Part shown: one piece after another, positions 1 through 6,890 of the stretch | Position numbering within the stretch: position 1 is the stretch's first letter | Layout of the letters: every line of letters begins with the position of its first letter | Assembly (NCBI GenBank): GCA_900765235.1 | Contig: CAAFRK010000208.1 | Coordinates: 1-11,022, forward strand | From: an uncultured Veillonella sp. | Lineage (GTDB): Bacteria > Bacillota_C > Negativicutes > Veillonellales > Veillonellaceae | Direction: 5' to 3' | DNA: 11,022 bases | Translations under genes and position numbers: made by a program | The notes under the pieces: model-generated | The model's input: the letters and a program-made list of their open reading frames with translations, nothing else | Database searches by the model: none | Told to the model about the DNA's origin: nothing

Positions 1-669
1 CGTCAATTCAACGACCCCATCCGACTCATGAGCTCGAGCCACCTTGTCTACGATAGCTTTTACCTTTTTCACCGTATCTCTAGAAGATTGGTTAGTGCCT
101 AATTGCAATACCTTATCTGCTAAGATATAGGATACTTCACCATCAAATTCACCTTTTGGTTCAAAAATTCGAACGCTAAAATCATGCAAATTAATCGATG
201 CAAAGGCGCGTAACTTTTGTGAAGGCATAGGCAACACAGCCTTATGAGAAACAAGTTCTGTAGCTAAACTGCCATCATCTTCACTAAATAGTTGATGAGT
301 AAAAGCATCATGAGCTTGGCACAGAAGAATGCAGATATAAGATGCATCCGTAACAGCTTCACAAATAATCGTATCGATAACAACGGAGTCCGTCGCTTGT
401 TTCATATAGGTAAACAAGCTTTCACCTAAATTCTTAGATAACTCTATAAACTTGAGGTCTCCATTTTTATAATCGACTAATTGTTTACCAAATGGACTTG
501 CATCATGCAAGGTACCTGTTCTAGCACCGGGGTCTTTGAACGCCTTAACTACATGATTTGCAATATAATCATGAATAGCTTGATCGCCAACCTTTAATTC
601 ATGTTCAGAGTATACAGCTAAAGAAGACGTAAAATCGAAAATCTCTAGCGCCGCCTTATTAATCTGCAT
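1..669 (-). CDS. Nucleoid-associated protein, YejK/NdpA (NA37) family, 3' part missing
   Basis: This open frame starts at ATG 669 and runs 223 codons to the window edge without a stop, so the C-terminal part is missing; family members are usually about 330-350 residues. The start is set by an AAGGAGG ribosome site 6 bases upstream. The opening MQINKAALEIFDF, the following EHELKVGDQAIHDYI and the later VSYILADKVLQLG resemble Firmicute members of the NA37 family, which E. coli YejK typifies as a cytosolic DNA-associated protein of unclear role. No membrane segment or signal peptide is seen. The gene follows the acyl-CoA ligase by 27 bases with no terminator between, so it may be cotranscribed, but a possible promoter of its own overlaps the end of the ligase gene. 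The family call rests on remembered sequence pattern and was not searched. Confidence 0.75.
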   Translation of the reverse strand, partial: MQINKAALEIFDFTSSLAVYSEHELKVGDQAIHDYIANHVVKAFKDPGARTGTLHDASPFGKQLVDYKNGDLKFIELSKNLGESLFTYMKQATDSVVIDTIICEAVTDASYICILLCQAHDAFTHQLFSEDDGSLATELVSHKAVLPMPSQKLRAFASINLHDFSVRIFEPKGEFDGEVSYILADKVLQLGTNQSSRDTVKKVKAIVDKVARAHESDGVVELT

Positions 670-696
670 GATGCCTCCTTATAACAGTAAAAACGA

Positions 697-1992
697 TTAC
701 CCTTTATTATACCACTCTTTTAGCTTTCTTTTATCAACTTTTGAGCATTCTGTAAGAGGTAACATAGGAATAGAGTAGATAGATTTTGGCCATTCTATGG
801 AAGGTCTATGATGCCGAATTGTTTCCATAACATCGGCTACTAGAACATTATCCTCCAACACCATATACGCTACAAAATCTTCCCCTTTTACATCATCTAT
901 GATATCGATAATAGCTACTTCTGAGACACCATCTATAGATTGCAAATAAGTTTCCATGGAGGGAATAGATATTTTATAGCCCCCCTTGTTTACCACATCG
1001 CCTTGGCGCCCAGTAAACATAAGATACCCCTCTCCATCTATATAACCACAATCATTAACGGTATATGTATCGGATATACCTTCAATATGATATTTTGTAG
1101 TTACATATATAACCCCATCATCTGCTTTAATTCGGACCGTTGGGAATGGCCTGCCCACAGTGCCTTGTCGGTCTAGCCACTCTTTACCTGTACAATAGGT
1201 TATATAGTTAAGCTCAGAAGCACCATAATACAGAATAAACTCCATATTAGGACATAGCTGTTGCAACTGCTCCATCAAATGACAATCAAGCACTTGTGAG
1301 CCAGCAATAATATAGTTAATCGCAGATAATTTACATTTACAATGCCTTACGAGCAATCTAAGTTTTGTAGGAAGAGCATAGATATGATCTACTTCATATC
1401 TTTCAAGCAGCTCAATCCATCGAGTAGGACGCAAGGAACTGGTAGTAACAATAGTCCCCCCTGCCCATAAGACAGCAACAACCATATTACTAACACCAGT
1501 AAAACTAAAGCTGCCTTGCAAAAAGATTTTTGTATCTTCATTTATATGAAAGATATTATTTTGAATATCAAAAAACTCTCGCCACGATTCCTCTTTTCTC
1601 CACAACGGTTTAGGACGCCCCGTAGTACCTGATGTAAGTACACCAAAATCAGTTAATGGTAACACGCCTTCATCAGCTATAATATGAGCTAATTCGTCTA
1701 TATACTCAGTATCCATTTCATTATGGCATACCATAGGAATGTAACATCTATACAATGCACCTAACCATTGTACAAGTTGTTCTAAAAAGGATTGACTCTG
1801 AATTAAAAGAACTTTATTTTTTAATGTTTCTTTAACTTGAGTAAGATGTACGATACCACTAGTATCATCAAGATCTATTGAAAGAATAGCATCATACAAT
1901 TCACCATATGTATACTGTGTATCATCTACAATAAGAGCAACCTTATGAGGCTTTAAGTCTTTATATTGTCGTAACCGTTCAATAATTGTCAT
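697..1992 (-). CDS. AMP-forming acyl-CoA ligase, YhfT-like
   Basis: This 431-residue protein belongs to the ANL superfamily, which activates a carboxylic acid with ATP to an acyl-adenylate and usually transfers it to CoA. The P-loop LTSGTTGRPK is at 119-128, the A5-type YYGASE at 255-260, the ribose-binding Asp in NDCGYIDGEGYLMFTGR near 314, the hinge Arg-Gln at 329-330, and the catalytic-Lys region PLTECSKVDKRKL near 412-424, with K418 the probable catalytic lysine. All core motifs are present, so it should be active. It is short for the family (often 480-550), mainly in the N-terminal domain. The start codon lies one base after the thiolase stop, with only a weak ribosome site, which suggests translational coupling. 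Its place beside bioY and a thiolase matches B. subtilis yhfT. The substrate is unknown; pimelate or a medium-chain fatty acid is a guess from context. Confidence 0.85.
   Translation of the reverse strand: MTIIERLRQYKDLKPHKVALIVDDTQYTYGELYDAILSIDLDDTSGIVHLTQVKETLKNKVLLIQSQSFLEQLVQWLGALYRCYIPMVCHNEMDTEYIDELAHIIADEGVLPLTDFGVLTSGTTGRPKPLWRKEESWREFFDIQNNIFHINEDTKIFLQGSFSFTGVSNMVVAVLWAGGTIVTTSSLRPTRWIELLERYEVDHIYALPTKLRLLVRHCKCKLSAINYIIAGSQVLDCHLMEQLQQLCPNMEFILYYGASELNYITYCTGKEWLDRQGTVGRPFPTVRIKADDGVIYVTTKYHIEGISDTYTVNDCGYIDGEGYLMFTGRQGDVVNKGGYKISIPSMETYLQSIDGVSEVAIIDIIDDVKGEDFVAYMVLEDNVLVADVMETIRHHRPSIEWPKSIYSIPMLPLTECSKVDKRKLKEWYNKG
706..714 (-). promoter_or_regulatory. Possible extended -10 promoter for the nucleoid-associated protein gene
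   Basis: The minus strand reads TGGTATAAT, a perfect -10 box with the TGn extension, about 37 bases before the ATG at 669. A TTGATA at 732-737 would be the -35 box, but its 20-base spacing is long. If used, it gives a short leader containing the AAGGAGG site. It overlaps the last codons of the ligase gene, so it could be chance in AT-rich DNA. Confidence 0.35.
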
Positions 1993-1993
1993 T

Positions 1994-3100
1994 TTACATT
2001 CGTTCCATAATCAAAGCAGTTCCTGTACCGCCTGCACCGGCAATAGCACACAAACCATAGCGACCATTACAAGATTCTAAAGCAGCCATACAATGAAGAG
2101 CTAATATAGCACCAGAACAGCCATAAGGATGTCCATACGCTAAGGCACCACCCAATTTATTATATTTTTCTAAATGCTTAGGATAGGCCTTATTGAAGAG
2201 AACATCAATGATAGCAAAGGCTTCGTTCCACTCTACTACATCAATATCATCCATCGTTAGACCAGTGCGTTTTAAAATCGCTTCTGTGCTTTCTAAAGCT
2301 CCTTCTGGACTAAACTGAGGATTTCCCGCCCAAGGCATAATACTATGAATTCTAAAGGGCCCTTTTTCATTAGATACGTATACAAAAGCCGCGCCATCAT
2401 GAGTTAAACAAGCATTGCCTGCATTTGTAATGGAATTAGGTCCTAATAAAGGCTTCATACGTGATAATAGTTTCTCATTCATCTTAGGGCGAATACATTC
2501 ATCTACACATGCTTTTCCATCGATGGTAATAGGCATAATATAAGATTGCAAATATGGATTATCTAAGGCCTCAATGGCCCGTTGGTGACTGCCAATAATG
2601 TATGGATATAAATCTTCCTTGAGTACATTATGCTTTTGAATCGTCCTCTCTGCCCCTTCTAACATAGCTAGAGGAGAACAATCGTTAGGGCTAAACTGAG
2701 CAACCTTATATAGGCCTTCACGATTATCACCAGCTGCATACATCCTATCGGGCTGTAATGAAGAACTTTCAATACCACCAGCAATAGCCGAATCCATAAC
2801 ACCTGATGCAATATGTGTATAGGCCATCTCAATACTCATCAAGGCTGATGCACATTGCATATCTACGGTAATCGCAGGAACAGAATTCGGTAAATTAGTC
2901 ATGAGCCCCATAAGGCGACCAATATTCCCACCTGTACCAACTGCATTACCACAAAAGATCCCATCCACTTGTGAAATATCATAACGATTGATTAATTCAT
3001 TAATGAGTTGAGCTCCTAACATTTCAGGTCTCATATTTCTATATTGTCCATGTAATACGCCTATAGGGATTCTAAGCCCACCATGAATATATACTGACAT
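1994..3100 (-). CDS. Thiolase (acetyl-CoA acyltransferase family), YhfS-like
   Basis: A thiolase of 368 residues, which joins or splits 3-ketoacyl-CoA and acetyl-CoA. The nucleophilic cysteine is C83 in DMQCASALMS. Other family features are GNACLTHDGAA at 228-238, NEAFA at 292-296, the catalytic His in GGALAYGHPYGCSG (H324), and the second active Cys C351 before a Gly-rich AGAGGTG. All catalytic residues are present. It is slightly shorter than the usual 390 or so residues, as I recall for B. subtilis YhfS. I chose ATG 3100 because AGGAG lies 7 bases upstream and the protein then opens like other thiolases (IHGGLRIPIG). A longer frame back to 3157 would begin inside a strong hairpin. The gene follows bioY across that hairpin and is coupled to the ligase. 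Chain-length preference, and whether it works in synthesis or breakdown, cannot be read from sequence. Confidence 0.88.
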   Translation of the reverse strand: MSVYIHGGLRIPIGVLHGQYRNMRPEMLGAQLINELINRYDISQVDGIFCGNAVGTGGNIGRLMGLMTNLPNSVPAITVDMQCASALMSIEMAYTHIASGVMDSAIAGGIESSSLQPDRMYAAGDNREGLYKVAQFSPNDCSPLAMLEGAERTIQKHNVLKEDLYPYIIGSHQRAIEALDNPYLQSYIMPITIDGKACVDECIRPKMNEKLLSRMKPLLGPNSITNAGNACLTHDGAAFVYVSNEKGPFRIHSIMPWAGNPQFSPEGALESTEAILKRTGLTMDDIDVVEWNEAFAIIDVLFNKAYPKHLEKYNKLGGALAYGHPYGCSGAILALHCMAALESCNGRYGLCAIAGAGGTGTALIMERM

Positions 3101-3123
3101 ATAAGCTCCTATAACAAAATGCA

Positions 3124-3155
3124 GAAAAGAGGCATCCCAAGGAATGCCTCTTTTC
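3124..3155 (-). terminator. Hairpin between bioY and the thiolase gene: terminator or attenuator
   Basis: A perfect 12-bp inverted repeat (arms 3124-3135 and 3144-3155) encloses an 8-base loop. On the minus strand the second arm is ATGCCTCTTTTC and is followed by TGCATTTTG. The stem has a GC-containing core and ends in a short T-run, as in an intrinsic terminator. It sits 11 bases after the bioY stop and 23 bases before the thiolase start. Only the thiolase ribosome site fits after it, so the downstream genes need readthrough or a promoter upstream of it. Confidence 0.75.
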
Positions 3156-3166
3156 ATTATTACATT

Positions 3167-3679
3167 CTAAATTTTAATTTTAGTTGCTAACCAAGAAGCA
3201 ACGAGACATTTTACAATATCCCCAGGAATGAATGGGAACATTACTACAGGCAATGCCGCCCAAAGTTCAGTTTTTGTTACAATCATAAAGCCTGCAACGC
3301 CAAATAGATATACTACAGGAATAGTAATTACAAGAGAACGCCATGCATAAGAGAAAAAGCTCTTCTTAGAACCTTTGAATACGCTTAATAATGTATAAGC
3401 TATTGGCCAAGAGAAGATAAAGCCCCCTGTTGGTCCTAATAATTTGCCAAGACCTGCTGTGCCACCAACGAATACTGGTAAACCTACAGCACCAAGTAAA
3501 ACGTAAATGATAAATACAATAAATGCATCCTTTGGTTGCAATAATAGACCTGTTAATGTAGCCACCAAAGTCAATGCAGTTACCATAGCCGGACTAAATG
3601 GCAATGGGAACGAAATATATGCTGAAATACATAATAAGGCTGTTAATAAAGCCATTTTTGTTAAACGTCTTGCTTCCAT
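3167..3679 (-). CDS. bioY: Biotin transporter substrate-binding subunit BioY
   Basis: A 170-residue hydrophobic protein with about six membrane segments, the S-component of an ECF-type vitamin transporter; it binds biotin in the cytoplasmic membrane. Family marks are the GGTAGLGKLLGPTGGFIFSWP stretch (residues 72-92, around the BioY signature GPTGG) and FIPGDIVK near 150-157, with the conserved Asp and Lys. The start at 3679 has AGAGG 6 bases upstream. It begins 8 bases after the stop of the MaoC-like gene, so they are one transcript. No ECF ATPase or EcfT subunit gene is in the window, so it probably shares a housekeeping ECF module encoded elsewhere, or works alone as some BioY proteins are reported to do. 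Length is slightly below the usual 180-200, but no motif is missing. bioY is the best clue to what the operon does. Confidence 0.93.
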   Translation of the reverse strand: MEARRLTKMALLTALLCISAYISFPLPFSPAMVTALTLVATLTGLLLQPKDAFIVFIIYVLLGAVGLPVFVGGTAGLGKLLGPTGGFIFSWPIAYTLLSVFKGSKKSFFSYAWRSLVITIPVVYLFGVAGFMIVTKTELWAALPVVMFPFIPGDIVKCLVASWLATKIKI

Positions 3680-3687
3680 AATTACCT

Positions 3688-4254
3688 CTAACTAATACAT
3701 CTTTGTTTTAAAGATGTTAAATCTTCATTTTCACCAAAAAACGTAGCAGAAAATGCCAATGTGTCACCTACATAACCTTCTACATGAGCATCTTCAGAGT
3801 TTTCCACCAAAGTTACCTGATCATCTGCAATAACGGGTGCATGAAAATAAATAGCCATCTGCTGTGCAGATTTACTAATATTCCAATAATTCCATAAATT
3901 TTCTAAAATCATACAACCAGGCACTACATAGGGCGATTCACGATGAATTTCATTGGTATCGTTAATATCATTTACAAATCGTATGATATCCTCCTTAGAG
4001 AAAGATATCGTCCGATCATTCTCTTCTTCATGAATTATTGAACGAATACGAAATTTTCTCGGTACCGGTCGTAAATCAACTATTAAAAAACCTGATTTGT
4101 CTAGAATACCAATTGTAGTAGTTTTAGCAACTTGATATAAAATGCCACAGATAGATTGATCACTACCCGAAGCATCATAATGCATATGCTTAATAACACT
4201 ATGCCCTGGTAATCCAAAATCATTATTACACAATGTTGTAAAGAGCGATCTCAT
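3688..4254 (-). CDS. MaoC-like hot-dog dehydratase-type protein
   Basis: A 188-residue protein with no signal peptide. Residues about 84-175 look like a MaoC/(R)-specific enoyl-CoA hydratase hot-dog fold: FSKEDIIRFVNDINDTNEIH followed by VVPGCMILENLW. D99 and H104 match the catalytic Asp and His of the family's D-x-N-x-x-H motif, and YFHAPVIADDQVTL fits the following strand. Residues 1-80 contain no motif I recognise and may be a degenerate first hot-dog half. Family members add water to, or remove it from, enoyl or 3-hydroxyacyl thioesters. It is first in the operon ahead of bioY, 8 bases apart, and sits behind the strong promoter at 4288-4316. Its start has AAAGGA 10 bases upstream. The family call is moderately sure; the substrate is unknown. 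It could instead be a thioesterase or a non-catalytic hot-dog protein. Confidence 0.65.
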   Translation of the reverse strand: MRSLFTTLCNNDFGLPGHSVIKHMHYDASGSDQSICGILYQVAKTTTIGILDKSGFLIVDLRPVPRKFRIRSIIHEEENDRTISFSKEDIIRFVNDINDTNEIHRESPYVVPGCMILENLWNYWNISKSAQQMAIYFHAPVIADDQVTLVENSEDAHVEGYVGDTLAFSATFFGENEDLTSLKQRCIS

Positions 4255-4284
4255 ATAATCACAGTCCTTTATTTATTCAATAAA

Positions 4285-4298
4285 TTGATTATAATCAA
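4285..4298. promoter_or_regulatory. 14-bp perfect palindrome over the -10 box, candidate operator
   Basis: TTGATTATAATCAA is a perfect palindrome that contains the whole TATAAT -10 box of the operon promoter. A protein bound here would block RNA polymerase. The shape (TTGAT and ATCAA arms) is similar to operators of MarR-type regulators such as FabT, but it could also be a by-product of an AT-rich -10 region. Confidence 0.45.
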
Positions 4299-4316
4299 CA
4301 TTATTTTATTAGTCAA
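4288..4316 (-). promoter_or_regulatory. Sigma-A type promoter of the MaoC-bioY-thiolase-ligase operon
   Basis: On the minus strand, TTGACT (4311-4316) and TATAAT (4288-4293) are separated by exactly 17 bases, matching the vegetative consensus in 11 of 12 positions. The start of transcription would be near 4281, leaving a leader of roughly 27 bases with AAAGGA before the ATG at 4254. This is the best promoter in the window, and two inverted repeats overlap it, so it is probably strong when not repressed. Confidence 0.8.
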
Positions 4317-4340
4317 CAAAATCACCTTAGTTTTGTTGAC
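4312..4340. promoter_or_regulatory. Perfect 10-bp inverted repeat over the -35 box, candidate operator
   Basis: Arms GTCAACAAAA (4312-4321) and TTTTGTTGAC (4331-4340) are exact reverse complements, separated by 9 bases. The lower arm includes most of the -35 box. The arms resemble BirA half-sites (TTGTTAAC/GTTAACAA) but in the opposite relative order, so a standard BirA site is not shown. An operator for BirA, a TetR-type or a fatty-acid regulator is possible. A terminator is unlikely because it lies upstream of the promoter. Confidence 0.55.
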
Positions 4341-4368
4341 AATAATACAAAAATATCGCCATTAAATA

Positions 4369-4400
4369 AAAGAACCCATGGTAACATCCACAGGTTCTTT
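4369..4400 (-). terminator. Terminator after galU
   Basis: Arms AAAGAACC (4369-4376) and GGTTCTTT (4393-4400) pair, with a further TGG/CCA stem inside a CA/CA internal loop and a 6-base apical loop. On the minus strand the stem is followed by a T-rich run (TTCTTTTATTT). It lies 22 bases beyond the galU stop and before the promoter of the next operon, so it closes the envelope operon. Confidence 0.75.
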
Positions 4401-4422
4401 CTTATATACATATATAGCTTCA

Positions 4423-5286
4423 CTATTTAAGGTCTAGTTCTTTCAAATATGCTTTGAAGTTCTCACCTAACTCTTCATTACGAAGGGCATACTCAACAGT
4501 AGCTTTCAAGTAACCTAATTTATCGCCTGTATCGTAACGAATACCTTCATAAGCTAATGCATACGTATCGGTTTTAGATGCTGCTAGAGCATCAGTTAAT
4601 TGAACTTCATTACCTACGCCTGGTTTTGTATTTTCTAAAATATTGAAAATATCTGGCGTTAAAATGTAACGACCTAATACTGCTAGTCTAGATGGTGCAT
4701 CTTCTTTTTTTGGTTTTTCCACCAAATTATGAACGCGATATAAATTATCCGCTAATGCTTCACCAGATACAATGCCATAAGAGCTAACTTTATCTTCAGG
4801 TACAAATTGAGCCCCTAAGATAATACCAGGATGTTCATCGTAACACTCAATTAACTGTTTAAGGCATGGATTTTCAGGATTATATACAATATCATCACCA
4901 AGCAACACAGCAAATGGTTCATCACCAATAAAGGCTTTTGCACATAGTACAGCATCGCCAAGACCACGAGGAGCTTTTTGACGAATAAAGTGAACTTTAA
5001 TATCTGCTAAGTCTTTAATCATAGCCAATTGTTTATTTTTACCTTGGCTTTGTAAAAGCAATTCTAGTTCCACACTGCTATCAAAATGATCTTCAATAGC
5101 GCGTTTATTACGGCCTGTAATGATTAGGATCTCTTCAATACCAGAATCTAATGCTTCTTTTACAATATATTGGATAGCAGGTGTAGCCACGATAGGAAGC
5201 ATTTCCTTTGGTTGTGCTTTAGTAGCTGGTAAGAAGCGTGTACCAAAGCCAGCTGCTGGAATAACGGCTTTTCTAATACGTTGCAT
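4423..5286 (-). CDS. galU: UTP-glucose-1-phosphate uridylyltransferase GalU
   Basis: This enzyme makes UDP-glucose from UTP and glucose-1-phosphate in the cytosol, supplying LPS, capsule and glycan synthesis. The 287-residue length is normal for bacterial GalU. The nucleotidyltransferase signature GFGTRFLPATKAQPKEMLP is at 13-31, GLGDAV at 108-113, the metal-binding LLGDD at 128-132, the VEKPK motif around the sugar-phosphate-binding Lys at 189-193, GRYILTP at 205-211, and RYDTGDKLGYLKA at 250-262. The RYDTG/KLGY ending favours GalU over the related RmlA. AGGAG lies 8 bases before the ATG. The gene starts 13 bases after the lptD-like stop and ends at a terminator, so it is last in the operon. 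No defect is seen. Confidence 0.95.
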   Translation of the reverse strand: MQRIRKAVIPAAGFGTRFLPATKAQPKEMLPIVATPAIQYIVKEALDSGIEEILIITGRNKRAIEDHFDSSVELELLLQSQGKNKQLAMIKDLADIKVHFIRQKAPRGLGDAVLCAKAFIGDEPFAVLLGDDIVYNPENPCLKQLIECYDEHPGIILGAQFVPEDKVSSYGIVSGEALADNLYRVHNLVEKPKKEDAPSRLAVLGRYILTPDIFNILENTKPGVGNEVQLTDALAASKTDTYALAYEGIRYDTGDKLGYLKATVEYALRNEELGENFKAYLKELDLK

Positions 5287-5299
5287 AGTTATCTCCTAA

Positions 5300-6853
5300 T
5301 TAAAAGTCTTTGCCAACAAATTTGATTTTCCATTGATCATTATTGCTTCTATGTGCATCCTTATAAGTTAAGTACAAGTCAAAGGAATGTAAATCACGAT
5401 GCCATGTATAATATACAGAGTCTATCTGACCACTCATCATATTTGTTTTAACACTTACAGACACATCATCTAAGCGAGTCAATTTATAGTTACCGCCATA
5501 GATGAGCTCTTTAGGAAGCTCTGTAGTATCAAATCGATATGGAGAGTTATTATAAGAAATATTACGTTGATTATAGCTAACCCATACATTAGCACGATTT
5601 CCCACTTTAGAGCGGAATCTAGCGCCCCAGTAAGGCATGCTACGAATCGTACCATCGTAACCATAGTAGTCGCGTTGGTAACCGCCCAAGAAGCGTAAAT
5701 CAGCATTTTTACCAAGCTTAATTGGATCATGAGATATTTCTGTATAGTATTCTTTATGGGAACCTTTTACAGAACCTTCTTTCCAATAACCGGCATTAAC
5801 GCCACCGCGTACAGTTACTGGTGATTTACCCACATGATACGTATGAGTATCTAAACGTGCCTCACCAATCTTTTCAACCCATACCGTTTCATCATTATAT
5901 TCATTAGATTCTTTACTGTACCCAATTGACGCAGTAGCCCAAGGCAAGTAGTGTCTATAACCAACTTTTGGTTTAAAGCCTGATTTTGAATACCAGCGAT
6001 AATCGATATAAGCTTCACCATGCTTACCAATTGGATAATCAGTACTACCATGCAAACCAATGCCATCATCACTACTATATGTAGGTTTTGGAACCAAGGA
6101 GAAAATACTAAATTTCCCCTCTTTATCATGACGAAGAGATGCTGTATAAGAAGGCAAAGATAAAACCTTGAAGTTTTTAATATAGAAGGATGGTTTTTTG
6201 ATAACTACTTTATCACCAGGATATACCTTGATATCTTGACCTTCTACACGATAGTCAGGTGTATGTTTAAAAGCCATCGCATGTTTTGTGGTAACCATGC
6301 CTTTTTCCATATGACCAGTTTCACCATCAAATGTAGCATTTTGCCCTTTTACATAGTAAGGGTCATTCCAACCAAAAGCTTGATCAGCTGTAAAATGGTG
6401 ATCACTAGTACGATATGTCATATTTTGACCTGTAATATCCTTAGTTTTACCGCCATTTTCTAAAAAGCGATATCCACCAACAGTACGATATTCTGTAGTT
6501 TTCGTATTACCTTCTATACGCGGAGACATCAAAGTTTGATTACCTTGAGTCACTACTACATCACCTTGTGCATATACATCACCAGTGGACCCTATATAGG
6601 ACATTTTGTCTGCATCAATACGAGTCGGCAACTGTTCTGTAGGTTGATCAGACTTTGCCTTTTCACCACGACGTACAACACGGATATTACTATTGTCAGG
6701 TGTAGATGCTTTAGAGATTTCTCCAAGATAGGATTGATCAACGCTATCCAATTGATCTTGATATACCGTGGTTGACTCTGTAGCGGCCCATACTGGTTGT
6801 GCTAAACAGAAAACACATGCCGCTGCCAGCCATTGTACTTTACGTTTCCTCAT
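5300..6853 (-). CDS. LptD/OstA-like outer-membrane LPS transport protein, short and cysteine-free
   Basis: A 517-residue protein with a signal peptide (residues 1-24, ending VWAA). Residues about 78-235 form an OstA/LptA-like periplasmic domain: ADKMSYIGSTGDVYAQGDV is the typical first repeat, and DIKVYPGDKVVIKKPSFYIK with SLPSY ends it. From about 240 on, the alternating aromatic and polar pattern suggests beta strands of an outer-membrane barrel, and the chain ends in Phe, as many barrel proteins do. LptD places LPS in the outer leaflet with LptE. E. coli LptD has about 784 residues, so the barrel here is much smaller. The only cysteines (13 and 16) are in the signal peptide, so the disulfides that control E. 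coli LptD assembly cannot form. AGGAG lies 11 bases before the ATG, slightly far. It sits between the repeat protein and galU. It could also be an LptD paralogue with another role. Confidence 0.82.
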   Translation of the reverse strand: MRKRKVQWLAAACVFCLAQPVWAATESTTVYQDQLDSVDQSYLGEISKASTPDNSNIRVVRRGEKAKSDQPTEQLPTRIDADKMSYIGSTGDVYAQGDVVVTQGNQTLMSPRIEGNTKTTEYRTVGGYRFLENGGKTKDITGQNMTYRTSDHHFTADQAFGWNDPYYVKGQNATFDGETGHMEKGMVTTKHAMAFKHTPDYRVEGQDIKVYPGDKVVIKKPSFYIKNFKVLSLPSYTASLRHDKEGKFSIFSLVPKPTYSSDDGIGLHGSTDYPIGKHGEAYIDYRWYSKSGFKPKVGYRHYLPWATASIGYSKESNEYNDETVWVEKIGEARLDTHTYHVGKSPVTVRGGVNAGYWKEGSVKGSHKEYYTEISHDPIKLGKNADLRFLGGYQRDYYGYDGTIRSMPYWGARFRSKVGNRANVWVSYNQRNISYNNSPYRFDTTELPKELIYGGNYKLTRLDDVSVSVKTNMMSGQIDSVYYTWHRDLHSFDLYLTYKDAHRSNNDQWKIKFVGKDF

Positions 6854-6890
6854 GGTTACTAGAACTCCTCTTGCTTTAAGAATTTGTTAA

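Noticed and set aside
940..1176. Plus-strand open frame of 78 codons inside the ligase gene
   Set aside because: No ribosome site or recognisable domain, and it lies wholly within a well-supported gene on the other strand. The same holds for the plus-strand frames at 6236-6463, 6536-6775, 7276-7542 and 7710-8058.
3101..3157. Longer thiolase N-terminus starting at ATG 3157
   Set aside because: It would begin inside the perfect hairpin at 3124-3155, has no ribosome site, and adds 19 residues unlike any thiolase start. ATG 3100 has AGGAG at good spacing.
4285..4340. Classical BirA operator in front of the bioY operon
   Set aside because: TTGTTGAC/GTCAACAA halves exist but are everted, and no inward-facing pair with the usual spacing of about 15 bases was found. 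Kept only as an undefined operator.
5479..6129. Minus-strand open frames of 83 and 92 codons inside the lptD-like gene
   Set aside because: Out-of-frame shadows of the barrel-coding region with no start signals.
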